64,000 nt of DNA from Shewanella subflava (GTDB taxonomy: Bacteria > Pseudomonadota > Gammaproteobacteria > Enterobacterales > Shewanellaceae), in the NCBI RefSeq assembly GCF_025971955.1, contig NZ_JAPDMX010000030.1, forward strand, positions 174,781 to 238,780. Direction: 5' to 3'. The notes beneath the pieces were generated by a model. It had not been told where the DNA came from. It ran no database searches and saw nothing but the letters and a program-made list of their open reading frames with translations. Positions 9,151 to 22,454 of this stretch are shown in pieces. Every line of letters starts with the position of its first letter. The first letter of the stretch is position 1. Both the position numbers and the translations under genes were made by a program.

Positions 9151-10416
9151 TTATTCGTAGCCAACTGCTAGTCCAAGCATTTTACGAGTCACTAAGGTAA
9201 TGCCTTTTTCGGACACCCTAAAACCTCGTGCTTTATCATGCTCATGGTTATAACCAATCTCCATGCCCTCGGGAATAATGCAACCGCGATCGAGTATCGC
9301 ATTTTTGATTTTGCAGTTTTTCAGTACCACAACATCAGGCAAGAGCACTGAGTCTTTAACCAATGAATAGGAGCAAATACGCACTTCATCAAATAACACG
9401 CTACGTTTAACTTTTGCGCCTGAAATAATGCAGCCCCCCGATACGATAGAATCAACCGCCATACCGCGACGGTCTTCATCATCAAATACAAACTTCGCCG
9501 GCGGTAATTGTTCCTGATAGGTCCAGATTGGCCATTTAGCATCGTAGAGATTTAATGCTGGCGTGGGTGACAATAACTCCATGTTGGCCTGAAAAAATGA
9601 ATCTAACGTCCCCACATCTCGCCAATATGCGGGTTCATCTTCAATAGCACTGACAAATGGAAACGCAAATACATTATGTTCTTTAATGATTTTGGGAATA
9701 ATGTCTTTACCAAAATCGCGTTCAGAACCTTCACTCACGGCATCTTTTTTCAATTGGTCGAATAAAAACTTCGTGTTAAAAACATAGTTACCCATCGAGG
9801 CTAAGCATTTATCCGGTTTGCCCGGAATAGGTTTAGGATGCAGCGGTTTTTCTTCAAATCCAATAATGCGATTGTTCTCATCAACCTCCATGACACCAAA
9901 AGCACCTGCAGCTTCTTCTAAAGGCACTTCTAGGCAACACACGGTCATATCCGCTTGCGACTCTGAATGTTCAGCCAATAGGCCAGCATAATCCATACGG
10001 TAAACATGGTCGCCCGATAAAATCATCACATACTTAGGAATTTCATGGCGAATAATATCAATGTTTTGAAACACGGCATCGGCAGTGCCTTCATACCAGT
10101 TTCCTGAGGTTTGCTGTGATGCGGGTAATATCTCAACCGATTCACCTAATTCTTTTTTAAAATGTCCCCAACCTCGGCTCACATGACGGATCAATGAGTG
10201 TGATTTATATTGCGTCACCACCCCCACTCGCCGAATCCCTGAGTTAATGCAATTTGACAAAGGAAAATCGATAATTCTGAATTTACCGCCAAAATACAGC
10301 GCAGGTTTTGCACGCCAATCGGTTAATTCATGCAAACGTGATCCTCGTCCACCAGCTAAAATGATTGCATAAGTATCACGCGTTAAATTACTAATATAAC
10401 GAACACTTTTATTCAT
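9151..10416 (-). CDS. glgC: Glucose-1-phosphate adenylyltransferase GlgC
   Basis: ADP-glucose pyrophosphorylase (421 residues), the committed step of glycogen synthesis: ATP plus glucose-1-phosphate gives ADP-glucose and pyrophosphate. The nucleotide loop [30 protein letters not shown] is at the N-terminus, with [11 protein letters not shown] next. [10 protein letters not shown] carries the metal-binding Asp. FEEKP and the C-terminal left-handed beta-helix region ([17 protein letters not shown]) are also present. It sits between glgP (66-base gap) and glgA (9-base gap) in one transcription unit. Allosteric control by glycolytic intermediates is usual in the family and is not visible here. Confidence 0.96.
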   Translation of the reverse strand: MNKSVRYISNLTRDTYAIILAGGRGSRLHELTDWRAKPALYFGGKFRIIDFPLSNCINSGIRRVGVVTQYKSHSLIRHVSRGWGHFKKELGESVEILPASQQTSGNWYEGTADAVFQNIDIIRHEIPKYVMILSGDHVYRMDYAGLLAEHSESQADMTVCCLEVPLEEAAGAFGVMEVDENNRIIGFEEKPLHPKPIPGKPDKCLASMGNYVFNTKFLFDQLKKDAVSEGSERDFGKDIIPKIIKEHNVFAFPFVSAIEDEPAYWRDVGTLDSFFQANMELLSPTPALNLYDAKWPIWTYQEQLPPAKFVFDDEDRRGMAVDSIVSGGCIISGAKVKRSVLFDEVRICSYSLVKDSVLLPDVVVLKNCKIKNAILDRGCIIPEGMEIGYNHEHDKARGFRVSEKGITLVTRKMLGLAVGYE

Positions 10417-10482
10417 ATACTCACTCCGTGTAAATCATAGTTAAATTGGGTGTTTACGTCCCTGTGTTATGCAATGTCCACA

Positions 10483-13029
10483 TCACGCTTGGTCATCATC
10501 AGCTTGGGTTGTCGTTACTGAATTGAATGACGCCTTAAACCAGATATGTTGTTGATATCCTTCAATCGTTTTATCACTTGAAAATCGACCACTTGCCGCA
10601 GTGTTGCGTATACTGGTCTTTTGCCACTGGGTTGGCTTGGCATACAGTGCTGACACCGCTTCTTGAGCACGACAATAATCATCAAAATCAGCGGCGAGCA
10701 TCCATTGGTCGTGTGGATCACAAATCGCATTGATGATGTTGTCGAAAATGCCTGGCTCAACGAGGTTAAAATGCCCCCCGCGCAACATATCCAATACCCC
10801 TTTCAACGCTGGCGATTTATCGATATAGGTTTGTGGGTTGTAAGAGGCTTTCAATTGCTGAACTTCTGTGGTGGTTAGGCCAAATAAAAAGAAATGCTCT
10901 TTACCCACTTCTTCGATCATTTCAACGTTCGCACCATCTAAGGTGCCGATAGTAAGTGCGCCGTTCATCATAAATTTCATATTGCCAGTACCAGAGGCTT
11001 CTTTTCCCGCGGTTGAAATTTGTTCAGACAAATCGGTACCTGGGCAGATTTTTTCCATCGCACTGACGTTGTAATTTGGCAAAAATGCTAATCTAAGATA
11101 AGGCGTAACTAAGGGATCGTTATTGACCATGTGCGCCACATTGTTGATCAATTTGATGATTTGCTTGGCCATGGCATAACCTGGTGCAGCTTTACCGCCA
11201 ATTAATACACAACGTGGTGCCATATTGGCGGTATCACCGTTGAGAATACGTCGATACAAATGAATGACGTGCATCACATTTAACAGTTGGCGCTTGTACT
11301 CGTGAATGCGTTTAACTTGCACATCAAACATCATGCTTGGGTCAAAACGTACGCCACTTTGTTCGAACACAAAGTCCGCTAACACTTGCTTATTCGCTTG
11401 CTTCACTTCTGCCCATTTTTTTACAAAGGCTTTATCTGCCGTGAAAGCATTCAGTGCGGTTAGGTGGGATAGATCATGGATCCACTCTTGACCTAAATGG
11501 CGGCTTATAAGCTCGGTTAAGCGCGAATTACAATTGACTAACCAGCGCCTTGGGGTGACGCCATTGGTACGGTTATTAAACTTATGCGGCCATAGTTGGT
11601 AAAAATCATTAAACAAGCCAGCTTTGAGTAACTGCGTATGCAGGCCAGCAACCCCATTAACCGAAAAACTCCCCACAATAGCCAGATAGGCCATTCTCAC
11701 CTGTTGCTGTGGTCCTTCTTCAATAATCGACATTGCGGCTAACTTGTTAATATCTCCAGGCCATTTATGGGCGACTTGCTCCAAAAATCGCGCATTGATC
11801 TCATAAATGATCTGCATTATTCGTGGCAACATATGCTGCATTAACGACACTGGCCAACGTTCAAGCGCTTCGGGTAATAGCGTATGGTTAGTGTAAGCCA
11901 TACACTCAGTGGTGATTTTCCACGCGTTGTCCCAACCTAACCCATAAATATCCATTAGCAATCGCATTAATTCAGGTACTGCAATGCTGGGATGGGTATC
12001 ATTCAGCTGAATAGCGTTTTTAGCGCTAAATTGACTGAAATCATCACCATAAATGGCCACATAGCGGGCAAGTAAATCCTGTAAGCTTGCAGAGCTTAAA
12101 AAGTATTGTTGGCGTAAACGTAATTCTTTACCATTTTCACTGGCATCATTGGGATACAGCACCATGGTAATTTGTTCAGCAAGGTTTTTATCTGCAACCG
12201 CTTCGGCATAATCACCCTCATTAAATTCAGCCAAATCAAAGTCATCATTGGCCTCTGCTTTCCATAACCGCAAGGTATTGATGCGTCCATTACGGTATCC
12301 CGGAACCGGCATATCATAGGGTACGGCTAATACATACTGACAATCCTGCCAAACGTGTTGAATGTGCCCCGCTTTGTCTTGATAGCTGGTGCAATGACCA
12401 AAAAACGGTACTGAGACAATACGATGCGGCATTCTCACTTCCCAAGGGTTACCTTGGCGAAGCCAACGATCGGGCTTTTCCACTTGGTAGCCATTGACAA
12501 TTTTCTGGGCAAACATGCCGTATTGATAACGAATACCATAACCCGTTACTGCTAAATCTAAACTGGCACAACTATCAAGAAAACACGCGGCTAAACGCCC
12601 TAAGCCGCCATTACCTAAACCTGCATCATGTTCACATTCTTCGACGGTTTCTAAATCAACGGCATAGTCAGTTAGCAAGGTTTTGGTGTCTTGAGTTAAA
12701 TCTAAATTTAATAACGCATTGCCTAATGTACGGCCCATTAAAAACTCTAACGATAAATAGGCCACTTGCTTTTGTTGATATTGATTATCTTTCAGACGCG
12801 TACCTCGCCATTGGTCGAGCATTTGCTCTTTCACCCCAAATGCTACTGCGTCAAATATTGCCGAATCTGCCTGCTCGTTATGGCACAATCCATAGCGTAT
12901 TTGACGGGCAACACCAGCAGATAATGTGTCGCATGGCTCGCACGGCTGCGATGCACTATGCAACTGTTCGCTTGCTTTCGATGCTCCCTTTGCTGGCTTC
13001 TTTGCACGAGTACTTTTAGTGGCCGTCAT
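10483..13029 (-). CDS. glgP: Glycogen phosphorylase GlgP
   Basis: A GT35 PLP enzyme (848 residues) that cuts terminal alpha-1,4 links of glycogen with phosphate to release glucose-1-phosphate. The family core begins near residue 45. YLSLEFLMGRTLGNALLNL, GLGNGGLGRLAACFLDS and IQLNDTHPSIAVPELMR are typical motifs. The PLP lysine lies in EASGTGNMKFMMNGALTIGTLDGANVE. The first 25 residues are a basic, low-complexity extension (TKSTRAKKPAKGASK). ATG 13035 abuts AAGGAG, while ATG 13029 is six bases from it and is chosen. The start overlaps the end of glgX, suggesting translational coupling. Confidence 0.95.
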   Translation of the reverse strand: MTATKSTRAKKPAKGASKASEQLHSASQPCEPCDTLSAGVARQIRYGLCHNEQADSAIFDAVAFGVKEQMLDQWRGTRLKDNQYQQKQVAYLSLEFLMGRTLGNALLNLDLTQDTKTLLTDYAVDLETVEECEHDAGLGNGGLGRLAACFLDSCASLDLAVTGYGIRYQYGMFAQKIVNGYQVEKPDRWLRQGNPWEVRMPHRIVSVPFFGHCTSYQDKAGHIQHVWQDCQYVLAVPYDMPVPGYRNGRINTLRLWKAEANDDFDLAEFNEGDYAEAVADKNLAEQITMVLYPNDASENGKELRLRQQYFLSSASLQDLLARYVAIYGDDFSQFSAKNAIQLNDTHPSIAVPELMRLLMDIYGLGWDNAWKITTECMAYTNHTLLPEALERWPVSLMQHMLPRIMQIIYEINARFLEQVAHKWPGDINKLAAMSIIEEGPQQQVRMAYLAIVGSFSVNGVAGLHTQLLKAGLFNDFYQLWPHKFNNRTNGVTPRRWLVNCNSRLTELISRHLGQEWIHDLSHLTALNAFTADKAFVKKWAEVKQANKQVLADFVFEQSGVRFDPSMMFDVQVKRIHEYKRQLLNVMHVIHLYRRILNGDTANMAPRCVLIGGKAAPGYAMAKQIIKLINNVAHMVNNDPLVTPYLRLAFLPNYNVSAMEKICPGTDLSEQISTAGKEASGTGNMKFMMNGALTIGTLDGANVEMIEEVGKEHFFLFGLTTTEVQQLKASYNPQTYIDKSPALKGVLDMLRGGHFNLVEPGIFDNIINAICDPHDQWMLAADFDDYCRAQEAVSALYAKPTQWQKTSIRNTAASGRFSSDKTIEGYQQHIWFKASFNSVTTTQADDDQA

Positions 13030-15184
13030 GTTCATCTCCTTGAAAATTGCTATGAAATATCATCAAGCTGCGCGGTAGTAGGCTGTATTGGCCATCAGGT
13101 TGAATGGTGATCGATTGTCCATCGGTATTTTGTTGTGTGTGTAAAAGACACAGCCACGATGGGAAGTGCGTTAACTGAGGCAGATGGAATGTGTGCTGAA
13201 TATCATCGGCATTAAAAAGCAATAATAAGGCCTGAGTATTTTCTGGCACCGCGCCAATCTCGCTTTGAAGTAAGTTGCCAGTGACAATCACACTTAATGT
13301 TTTGCAGTGATACTCGCCCCACAACATTTTGGTCATCGGCTCCCCCAACTTATTGAACCAAGCGATGCCGTTATCAAATAATGCTTCAGGTTGATGCATA
13401 AATTGCTGATGACATAACAACGGAAATTGTTTGCGCAGTTTGATCAATTGCCGCGTAAAACCAACCAGCTCCCAATCGATTTTTTGCCAGTTAAACCAGT
13501 TTTCTGGCCTATCCTGGCAATAAGCATTATTGTTGCCCTGCTGGCTGTGGCCTGCTTCATCTCCGGCCAATAACATCGGTACGCCCTGCGACAATAATAA
13601 TGTCGCCAAAAAGTTGCGCTTTTGCCTTAAGCGAAGGGTATTTATTGCCGCACAATTGGTTTCACCTTCAACGCCATAATGACAACTGAAATTCTCTTGA
13701 TGACCATCGCGATTATCTTCGCCATTTGCTTCATTATGTTTAGCTTGATATGTCACTAAATCATGTAAGGAGTAACCGTCATGACTGGTGATAAAGTTGA
13801 TACTGGCTGAGGGCCCGCGGCCATTATGTTCAAATACGTCACTAGAACCATGAAATCGTTTGGCAAACTCAGATAACATGGCATCGTCACCGCGCCAAAA
13901 TCGGCGCATGGTATCGCGGTATCGGTCATTCCACTCACTAAACACCACGGGGTAATTGCCTAACTGATATCCACCGGGGCCAATATCCCAAGGTTCAGCG
14001 ATCAATTTAACCTGACATAGCACGGGGTCTTGCATCAGGGCATCGAAAAAACCGCTACAGGGATCAAAACCATAGTTTTCTCGGCCTAGACAACTGGCAA
14101 GGTCAAATCGAAATCCGTCTACGCCCATCACTTCAACCCAGTAACGTAACGAGTCCATTACCAGCATCAGTACTTGTGGATGATTAATATTAAGGGTGTT
14201 ACCGCACCCCGTATCATTGATGTAATAACGTGCTTCATTAGGCATCAAACGGTAATAGCTAGCGTTATCTATACTTCTGAAGTGATAACTGGGACCAAGA
14301 TGATTACCTTCTGCGGTATGGTTATAAACCACATCTAAAATCACTTCGATACCCGCCTGATGCAGACTGGATACCATTTGACGAAATTCACTAATATCAT
14401 CAGCGCTGAGATAATGCGGATGGGGTGCAAAAAAGCCCACCGTGTTGTAGCCCCAGTAGTTTTTAAGATTTTTCTCTATCAAAAAAGGTTCATCGACAAA
14501 AGCATGAACAGGTAATAGCTCTATGGCTGTTACGCCAAGTTGACTGAGATAATCAATCACCACAGGACTGGCCAATCCAACAAATTTACCGCGACTTTGC
14601 TGACACAATTTAGGGTGTAATTGGGTAAAACCTTTCACATGGGTTTCATATACAATGCTGTGGTTGAGCGCGCGTTTTATAGGGGCAATCTTTATGTCAG
14701 TAAGCGCTTTAGTATCAACCACCACAGATTTAGGTACATAGGGTGCATTGTCTTTGACACAAAAGGACAAATCGGCATTGGCATCATCAACATCATAGGC
14801 GTAAATGGCTTTATCGTATTTCAGCTCGCCCACCAACTGCTTGGCATAGGGATCCATAGCCAATTTATGGTGATTAAATCGATGGCCTAATTCCGGCTGA
14901 TAAGGACCAAATACCCGATAGCCATAAATTAACCCCGCCTGCGCGCCAACTAACTCACCATGCCAAATATGATGGGTTTTGTGGGTCAGTATGTATTGGG
15001 CAACTTCGGTATGGGTATTTTGATCAAATACACATAACACCACCTTGGTAGCATTGGCAGAAAACACAGAGAAGTTGACGCCATCGGTTGTGATGGTAGC
15101 GCCAAGGGGATAAGGCTCGCCTGCCGCTAACTGAAAAGAATTCATAGCCATTGGGGGTTGTGAACCATTGGGTTGTCTATTCAT
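13016..15184 (-). CDS. glgX: Glycogen debranching enzyme GlgX
   Basis: A GH13 isoamylase-type enzyme (722 residues) that removes alpha-1,6 branches from phosphorylase-trimmed glycogen. A CBM48 domain covers about the first 130 residues. The catalytic barrel shows DVVYNHTAEGNHLGPS, VDGFRFDLASCLGR (nucleophile Asp), VKLIAEPWDIGPGGYQ (acid Glu) and NFITSHDGYSLHDLVTY. There are three possible in-frame ATGs at the 5' end. The one at 15184 has GGGAGG at the right distance, whereas 15190 abuts it and 15211 lies before it. It follows glgB after 53 bases and overlaps glgP by 14. Confidence 0.94.
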   Translation of the reverse strand: MNRQPNGSQPPMAMNSFQLAAGEPYPLGATITTDGVNFSVFSANATKVVLCVFDQNTHTEVAQYILTHKTHHIWHGELVGAQAGLIYGYRVFGPYQPELGHRFNHHKLAMDPYAKQLVGELKYDKAIYAYDVDDANADLSFCVKDNAPYVPKSVVVDTKALTDIKIAPIKRALNHSIVYETHVKGFTQLHPKLCQQSRGKFVGLASPVVIDYLSQLGVTAIELLPVHAFVDEPFLIEKNLKNYWGYNTVGFFAPHPHYLSADDISEFRQMVSSLHQAGIEVILDVVYNHTAEGNHLGPSYHFRSIDNASYYRLMPNEARYYINDTGCGNTLNINHPQVLMLVMDSLRYWVEVMGVDGFRFDLASCLGRENYGFDPCSGFFDALMQDPVLCQVKLIAEPWDIGPGGYQLGNYPVVFSEWNDRYRDTMRRFWRGDDAMLSEFAKRFHGSSDVFEHNGRGPSASINFITSHDGYSLHDLVTYQAKHNEANGEDNRDGHQENFSCHYGVEGETNCAAINTLRLRQKRNFLATLLLSQGVPMLLAGDEAGHSQQGNNNAYCQDRPENWFNWQKIDWELVGFTRQLIKLRKQFPLLCHQQFMHQPEALFDNGIAWFNKLGEPMTKMLWGEYHCKTLSVIVTGNLLQSEIGAVPENTQALLLLFNADDIQHTFHLPQLTHFPSWLCLLHTQQNTDGQSITIQPDGQYSLLPRSLMIFHSNFQGDEHDGH

Positions 15185-15237
15185 TGCCATCCTCCCTTTA
15201 ATCTCATTCACACAGCCTCAATCCAATTCATCATTGG

Positions 15238-17496
15238 TTAGTTTGGCAACTCGTCAGTTGCGTCAATCACCGTTGGAGTTAAGAATATGCAAGCCAATGG
15301 CGGCACAGTAATCAATGCGCTATAAGGTTGACCTTGCCAGGGCTGTGCTTGAGGAGTGATGGGATTGTCATTTATGACATTCGTGCCGTGATAACAGGCA
15401 TTATCGCTGTTTAACGACTCTTCATAGATAACATCTTGCGGTAGTCCGATACGAAATCCGTGATGAACCTCTGGTGTCATATTCACCACAATCACCACAT
15501 GTTGAAGATCGTTAGGTGCAAACCGAGCAAACACCAACACGCTATTGGCATCGTTATGGCAATCTAACCAACTAAAACCCGAGTGTTGATGGTCTAAAGC
15601 AAACAACGCTGGCGTTGCCTGATAGAAGTGATTTAAATCCCGCACCCAATCTTGCATCCCTTGATGGGGTAAATATTCAAGCAAGTGCCAATCTAAGCTT
15701 TGATTATGGTTCCACTCGTTACGCTGAGCGAACTCACTGCCCATAAAGAGCAGTTTTTTGCCTGGATGCGCCCACATAAATCCAAAATAAGCACGTAAAG
15801 TGGCAAATTTCTGCCAATCATCACCAGGAATTTTAGCAATTAACGCCCCTTTGCCATGCACCACTTCATCATGACTAAGCGACAAAATGAATTGCTCAGT
15901 AAAAGCGTAAACGAGTCCGAAGGTCAGTTCATTATGATGATAGCGACGATATAATGGATCGCGACGCAGATAACTTAATGTGTCATTCATCCAGCCCATA
16001 TTCCATTTATAACCAAAACCTAAACCATGATGTTCAGTGCTTTGCGTCACACCTCCCCAGGCTGTAGATTCTTCGGCAATCATATCGATCCCCGGAAATG
16101 CAGCGTACATGGCGCGGTTTAAACGTTTCAGAAAGGCAATGGCGGCAAGGTTTTCACGACCACCCAATTCGTTTGGCAGCCATTGGTCATCGGTGCGGGA
16201 ATAATCTAAATACAGCATGGATGAAACAGCATCTAGTCTTAAACCATCAAAGTGAAACTCGCTTAACCAGTAATAGGCATTACTGAGCAGGAAGCTTTGC
16301 ACTTCAGCGCGGCCATAATTAAAAATTAACGTATCCCAATCAGGATGTTCGCCTAAACGGGGATCGGCATGTTCATACAAACAGGTACCATCAAAATGGG
16401 CTAAACCATGGGGATCTTTGGGAAAATGTGCTGGCACCCAATCCAAAAGGACTGCCAAACCTTGTTGATGACACTCATCAATGAATGCTTTTAGTCCATT
16501 GGGTTGGCCAAAGCGATAGGTAGGAGCATATAAGCCTACAGGCTGATATCCCCACGAGCCATCAAACGGGTATTCACTTATCGGCATTAACTGCAGATGG
16601 GTAAAACCCATTTCTAATGCATAGGGAATTAGCTCATCAATGAGTTGTTGATAATCATAGTAATCTTGCCCTAACTCGCCCTTGCGTCTCCATGATGCCA
16701 GCTGCACTTCATAGATAGACATAGGTTGCTGGTGGCTTTGACTGCCAAGCTTATTATGTTTAATTGCACGCTGGGTTAGCCAGCATTCATCTTGCCATTG
16801 ATGCGTCTCTTTTTCAGCAATAACGGATGCATTTCCTGGCGCAGCTTGCATCATACTGGCATAGGGATCTGATTTTTCAATTCGATGACCATTTGCCAAT
16901 TCAATACTGAATTTATAGTGCATTAAAGGCGCAATATCTGGAATGAAAATATCCCATAAACCACTGGCGGGATGACGGCGAAGCTTATGGCGACGTGCGT
17001 CCCAATGGTTCATGTCACCCACTAGCGAAACCTGCTTTGCGTTAGGGGCCCAGACACAAAAATGGACGCCTTCAATCCCCTGATGATGTGTCCAATTAGC
17101 CCCTTGAAATCGATAAGCACTCAGCTGATTGCCTTCATTGAATAGATACACATCCTCATCATTCAATAATGAACCAAACTGATAAGGGTCAATAATATCT
17201 TCCACACTTAACGGATAAGTCACTCGCAGAACATAAATAAACGGCTTTTTACGTCTGGGGATGATTGCTGAGAAAAAACCATTAGAGTGGAGGTTTTCTA
17301 AGCTGGCAACCTTACGATTGGTCTTTAAGTCAATCACATCAACATTGATGGCTTGTGGCAAAAAACAACTCACCACTAAGGCATTTGTATCCGATTGTTG
17401 ATGCATGCCAAGTACAGAAAAAACATCAATATATTGTCCATGACTGATCGCATCGGCTATTGCAGCGTTAATATAAGGGGCATTCGTGGTCATCAT
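15238..17496 (-). CDS. glgB: 1,4-alpha-glucan branching enzyme GlgB
   Basis: A GH13 branching enzyme (752 residues) that moves alpha-1,4 chains onto 6-hydroxyls of glycogen. An extra N-terminal beta domain comes first (about 1-120). CBM48 follows ([22 protein letters not shown]), then the barrel with [34 protein letters not shown] (nucleophile Asp), [12 protein letters not shown] (acid Glu) and [15 protein letters not shown]. The length matches the two-N-domain class. It is the second gene of the operon, 39 bases after malQ. The SD is weak (CGGAAG). Confidence 0.95.
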   Translation of the reverse strand: MMTTNAPYINAAIADAISHGQYIDVFSVLGMHQQSDTNALVVSCFLPQAINVDVIDLKTNRKVASLENLHSNGFFSAIIPRRKKPFIYVLRVTYPLSVEDIIDPYQFGSLLNDEDVYLFNEGNQLSAYRFQGANWTHHQGIEGVHFCVWAPNAKQVSLVGDMNHWDARRHKLRRHPASGLWDIFIPDIAPLMHYKFSIELANGHRIEKSDPYASMMQAAPGNASVIAEKETHQWQDECWLTQRAIKHNKLGSQSHQQPMSIYEVQLASWRRKGELGQDYYDYQQLIDELIPYALEMGFTHLQLMPISEYPFDGSWGYQPVGLYAPTYRFGQPNGLKAFIDECHQQGLAVLLDWVPAHFPKDPHGLAHFDGTCLYEHADPRLGEHPDWDTLIFNYGRAEVQSFLLSNAYYWLSEFHFDGLRLDAVSSMLYLDYSRTDDQWLPNELGGRENLAAIAFLKRLNRAMYAAFPGIDMIAEESTAWGGVTQSTEHHGLGFGYKWNMGWMNDTLSYLRRDPLYRRYHHNELTFGLVYAFTEQFILSLSHDEVVHGKGALIAKIPGDDWQKFATLRAYFGFMWAHPGKKLLFMGSEFAQRNEWNHNQSLDWHLLEYLPHQGMQDWVRDLNHFYQATPALFALDHQHSGFSWLDCHNDANSVLVFARFAPNDLQHVVIVVNMTPEVHHGFRIGLPQDVIYEESLNSDNACYHGTNVINDNPITPQAQPWQGQPYSALITVPPLACIFLTPTVIDATDELPN

Positions 17497-17535
17497 ATTG
17501 GCTTCCGTAAAATGAATGTTTAAATGTAGAACGGG

Positions 17536-19896
17536 TTAACAATCTTTTTTCAAACAAGCCGCTTGGTGCCGCGCAGCTGCAATTAACTGGCAACGCTGAC
17601 TCACTTGTTTATCTTGCTTTACATGATCGATGCTTTTGCTTAAACGGCGCTGCCAATTGGGAAATGACTTCCAAGTCCCCGGAATGTTGATACAGTGTTT
17701 GTCAGCCAACAAATCGCTAAGTTGTACACAAAACAGACCCGATTGACTGGTTGCCGCCACCATAAGCCAGGCATCAAGTAGTAGATCAAAAGATAAATCG
17801 TCCAACTTCAACATACTTAAGGCGTTATCCGTGTTGCTAGCAAACAGTGTGGCTATTTGGCCGGCCAATTCATTCAGCTCTGATGGGATAGTTAAATCCG
17901 TTTTCAGCAATGTTGTTAATCCGCTGTCAATCCATTGCAGTAATTGATAGCGCTCTTTTTCACGCAGCCGAAGCTCATCTTGGTATTGTTGTGGCTGAGG
18001 GTACAAAGCAAGGCGATCTCTGATGTGTAAATCTTCGCCCTGCCACCAGCCTTTTAGTGGCGCAACATCATGGTTGGCTAACATCATCAAGCTATGTAAC
18101 TTGTGCTGCTGCGGCGCAATAAAACCATCATGGTGTTGACTGAAGTAAAATAATTGGTTTGATAACAGTTGACTTTGTTGCATCGCAGCGCTGATTTCAG
18201 GCGGCACAATGCCCAAATCTTCACCAATAACCATGCATTTAGCGCGTTGGCTTTCTAAGCAGACGATTGCCAGTAAGGTGTCTAAGGGATAATAAACATA
18301 TGCCCCATTGCCGAGGGTTTTACTCAGTGGCCACCACCATAAACGCAGTAAGCCCATAACATGATCGATTCTGAGCGCGCCATAAAACTGCATGTTACTG
18401 CGCATTAAATCAATGAAGTGACAGTAGTTATGTTGTTTAAGCTTAATAGGGTCAAGCGGTGTTAACCCCCAGTTTTGACCAGATGGCGAAAACCTGTCTG
18501 CTGGGGCGCCGATACTGGCGTGGATACAAAATTGTTCAATCTGACTTTGTACTTCATTACCCTGCAAGATTGCACCAATAGCTAAGTCACCAATCAGGCC
18601 AATTTTCATTCCTAAGGACAAGCAATATTGTTGGCAATCTGTCAGTTGTTCAACCGCAACAAATTGTAAATAGGCATAAAAATCGGCAGGCATAGATAGC
18701 CATTCAGGCGCATGCTTCATTTGATCTTGGCAAAAAGTACTTAGTGCATGGCCCTGTTGGGCTTTAAAGGCGTTAAATACTTTATACCGTTCAGTCGAAT
18801 TTGCCTGCTGTTCTAAGCAAAATAATTCATATGACTTTACAAATACTTTATATTTATACTCAAAAACCCTTTTATAATTGATAAGTTTTATGTGATTTAA
18901 ATTCACGTCTAATTCAGAATATTCAATGCGACTTGCATTAGAATCTAACAACTCATCAATATTAATATACAAAGGATTAAGACGACGTCTGTCACTGGGA
19001 CTGTATGGACTGCAGTGTTCAGCATTGGCAATATCTAACGCATGCAGAGGATTGAGCATGACAAAATCGGCTCCCTGCTGCGCACTGAACTCAATCAGTT
19101 GCTTTAACGCTTTGAAATCACCTATGCCATCAAGCGGATCATTGGAACTTTTTAAGCTGTACAGTTGAATGCTAATCCCCCAAAGTTTGGCGTTGCCAAA
19201 CTGAGAATGCTCAGCTATTTCCTTGCCATTAGTGGGTTTTACAGGGCTTAGACTATTATCCATCATCACGCCTTGATAACACGTCTTAGGCGCAATCATT
19301 AGGGTGCCCGAGGCGGATTCAAGCTCACTAACGGCCGAATTGTGACTAAGATTTTGGGCAAAAACCTGATGATAACCTAATGGTAATGTCTCACTGATAT
19401 AATCAATTAAGTTAACTTGATAACGACAATAACGGATATTGTTATGATGATATTCGCCAATAATTGCCAAGTTTTGGGTGTGGCATAGCCACTCAAATTC
19501 AGTCTGCCCCGATGGGGTTACTGCGCCCTCTTCTAAAGTCAGGCTAAAAGCAATTTCTGCCGCCTGTTCGGGTAAATAAATTAAGATGACCGGGTGAGTT
19601 AAATAGCAAAATTGAAATGAGGGCAATAAGGATAACCAAGGTGCCACATCAAGCGAGAATGTTTTATCTGATATTGTCGATGCAGTGATAGTCGGATCTG
19701 TTAAGGCCAACGACGAAGTGGGATCGACAAGGTTTAACGGCTCAGTATTTACGTTGGCCTTATTTACGTTGGCCTTGGCTAACATCGAAGCTAGAATACC
19801 CGTCCTATCGCTTGGTGCTATTTGAACGTGATGACCATGACAGTCAATATATTCCGCACCGACACCTTGTAGATACAGTAACTTCTCTAACCCCAT
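17536..19896 (-). CDS. malQ: 4-alpha-glucanotransferase MalQ
   Basis: A GH77 amylomaltase (786 residues) that transfers glucan segments between malto-oligosaccharides, recycling short chains produced by GlgP and GlgX. The catalytic half has SPSDRRRLNPLYI, ALRIDHVMGLLRLWW (nucleophile Asp), KCMVIGEDLGIVPPEI (acid Glu) and MLANHDVAPLKGWW (stabiliser Asp). The first 200 residues form a divergent N-terminal domain, as in long MalQ proteins. ATG 19896 has GGAG six bases upstream, while a GTG at 19917 lacks an SD. It is the first gene of the glycogen operon, which ties maltodextrin turnover to glycogen rather than to a maltose uptake locus. Confidence 0.92.
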   Translation of the reverse strand: MGLEKLLYLQGVGAEYIDCHGHHVQIAPSDRTGILASMLAKANVNKANVNTEPLNLVDPTSSLALTDPTITASTISDKTFSLDVAPWLSLLPSFQFCYLTHPVILIYLPEQAAEIAFSLTLEEGAVTPSGQTEFEWLCHTQNLAIIGEYHHNNIRYCRYQVNLIDYISETLPLGYHQVFAQNLSHNSAVSELESASGTLMIAPKTCYQGVMMDNSLSPVKPTNGKEIAEHSQFGNAKLWGISIQLYSLKSSNDPLDGIGDFKALKQLIEFSAQQGADFVMLNPLHALDIANAEHCSPYSPSDRRRLNPLYINIDELLDSNASRIEYSELDVNLNHIKLINYKRVFEYKYKVFVKSYELFCLEQQANSTERYKVFNAFKAQQGHALSTFCQDQMKHAPEWLSMPADFYAYLQFVAVEQLTDCQQYCLSLGMKIGLIGDLAIGAILQGNEVQSQIEQFCIHASIGAPADRFSPSGQNWGLTPLDPIKLKQHNYCHFIDLMRSNMQFYGALRIDHVMGLLRLWWWPLSKTLGNGAYVYYPLDTLLAIVCLESQRAKCMVIGEDLGIVPPEISAAMQQSQLLSNQLFYFSQHHDGFIAPQQHKLHSLMMLANHDVAPLKGWWQGEDLHIRDRLALYPQPQQYQDELRLREKERYQLLQWIDSGLTTLLKTDLTIPSELNELAGQIATLFASNTDNALSMLKLDDLSFDLLLDAWLMVAATSQSGLFCVQLSDLLADKHCINIPGTWKSFPNWQRRLSKSIDHVKQDKQVSQRCQLIAAARHQAACLKKDC

Positions 19897-20172
19897 ATTT
19901 GTCTCCATGCCAGCCACTCTCCATGATCAGAGCAGTTACCATGCCAGCATTAAATAACAGAAAGAAGACAGATTAATGACAGTTATAAGACAATATTTAC
20001 ACCGTATTACAATAGGTTATAGTTTTACCTTTGTTTAAGGCTGCCACTGTGTAGGATTATGTTATGCTTGACTTGCACAATTTTAATGCAGTAAGTGCGC
20101 GATAAGAGAGCACGAAACTAGAATCTAGAATCTGCGGATAGGATCTGAAGATAGGGTTTGTAGATCAAAAAA
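19897..20172. other. Upstream region of the glycogen operon
   Basis: About 275 bases between malQ and the fadH terminator hold no gene that I can support. This should contain the operon promoter. I see AT-rich DNA with a single TGTAAT half-site on the minus strand (20006-20011) but no full operator that I would defend. Confidence 0.5.
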
Positions 20173-20210
20173 TAAAAACCGCCCAACATACCAATGCTAG
20201 GCGGTTTTTA
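20173..20210 (-). terminator. Terminator after fadH
   Basis: The inverted repeat TAAAAACCGCC/GGCGGTTTTTA has a 16-nt loop. Its T run on the minus strand lies about 70 bases beyond the fadH stop. Confidence 0.75.
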
Positions 20211-20275
20211 TGAGACTTAATTTTGTCTAGTTAGTTTAGCGGGTTTTACTCACCATCAATGGTGTACGCACCAGC

Positions 20276-22291
<2,016 letters not shown>

Positions 22292-22454
22292 TCAAACATC
22301 CTTTTTAAACAAGTGATTGAAACCAGCATAACCTTAACGTTCTAAAAGCTCAATCTCTGAAGCAGTAGATTGTCAAAATCGTTTACAATTGAATTTACCA
22401 TTTTTTTGCATTTTCAGTTAGGATGACAACATTAGAATGTTAAAGGAGTGGCTG

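Noticed and set aside
20006..20011. HexR site upstream of malQ
   Set aside because: Only one TGTAAT half is present; the other half does not match.
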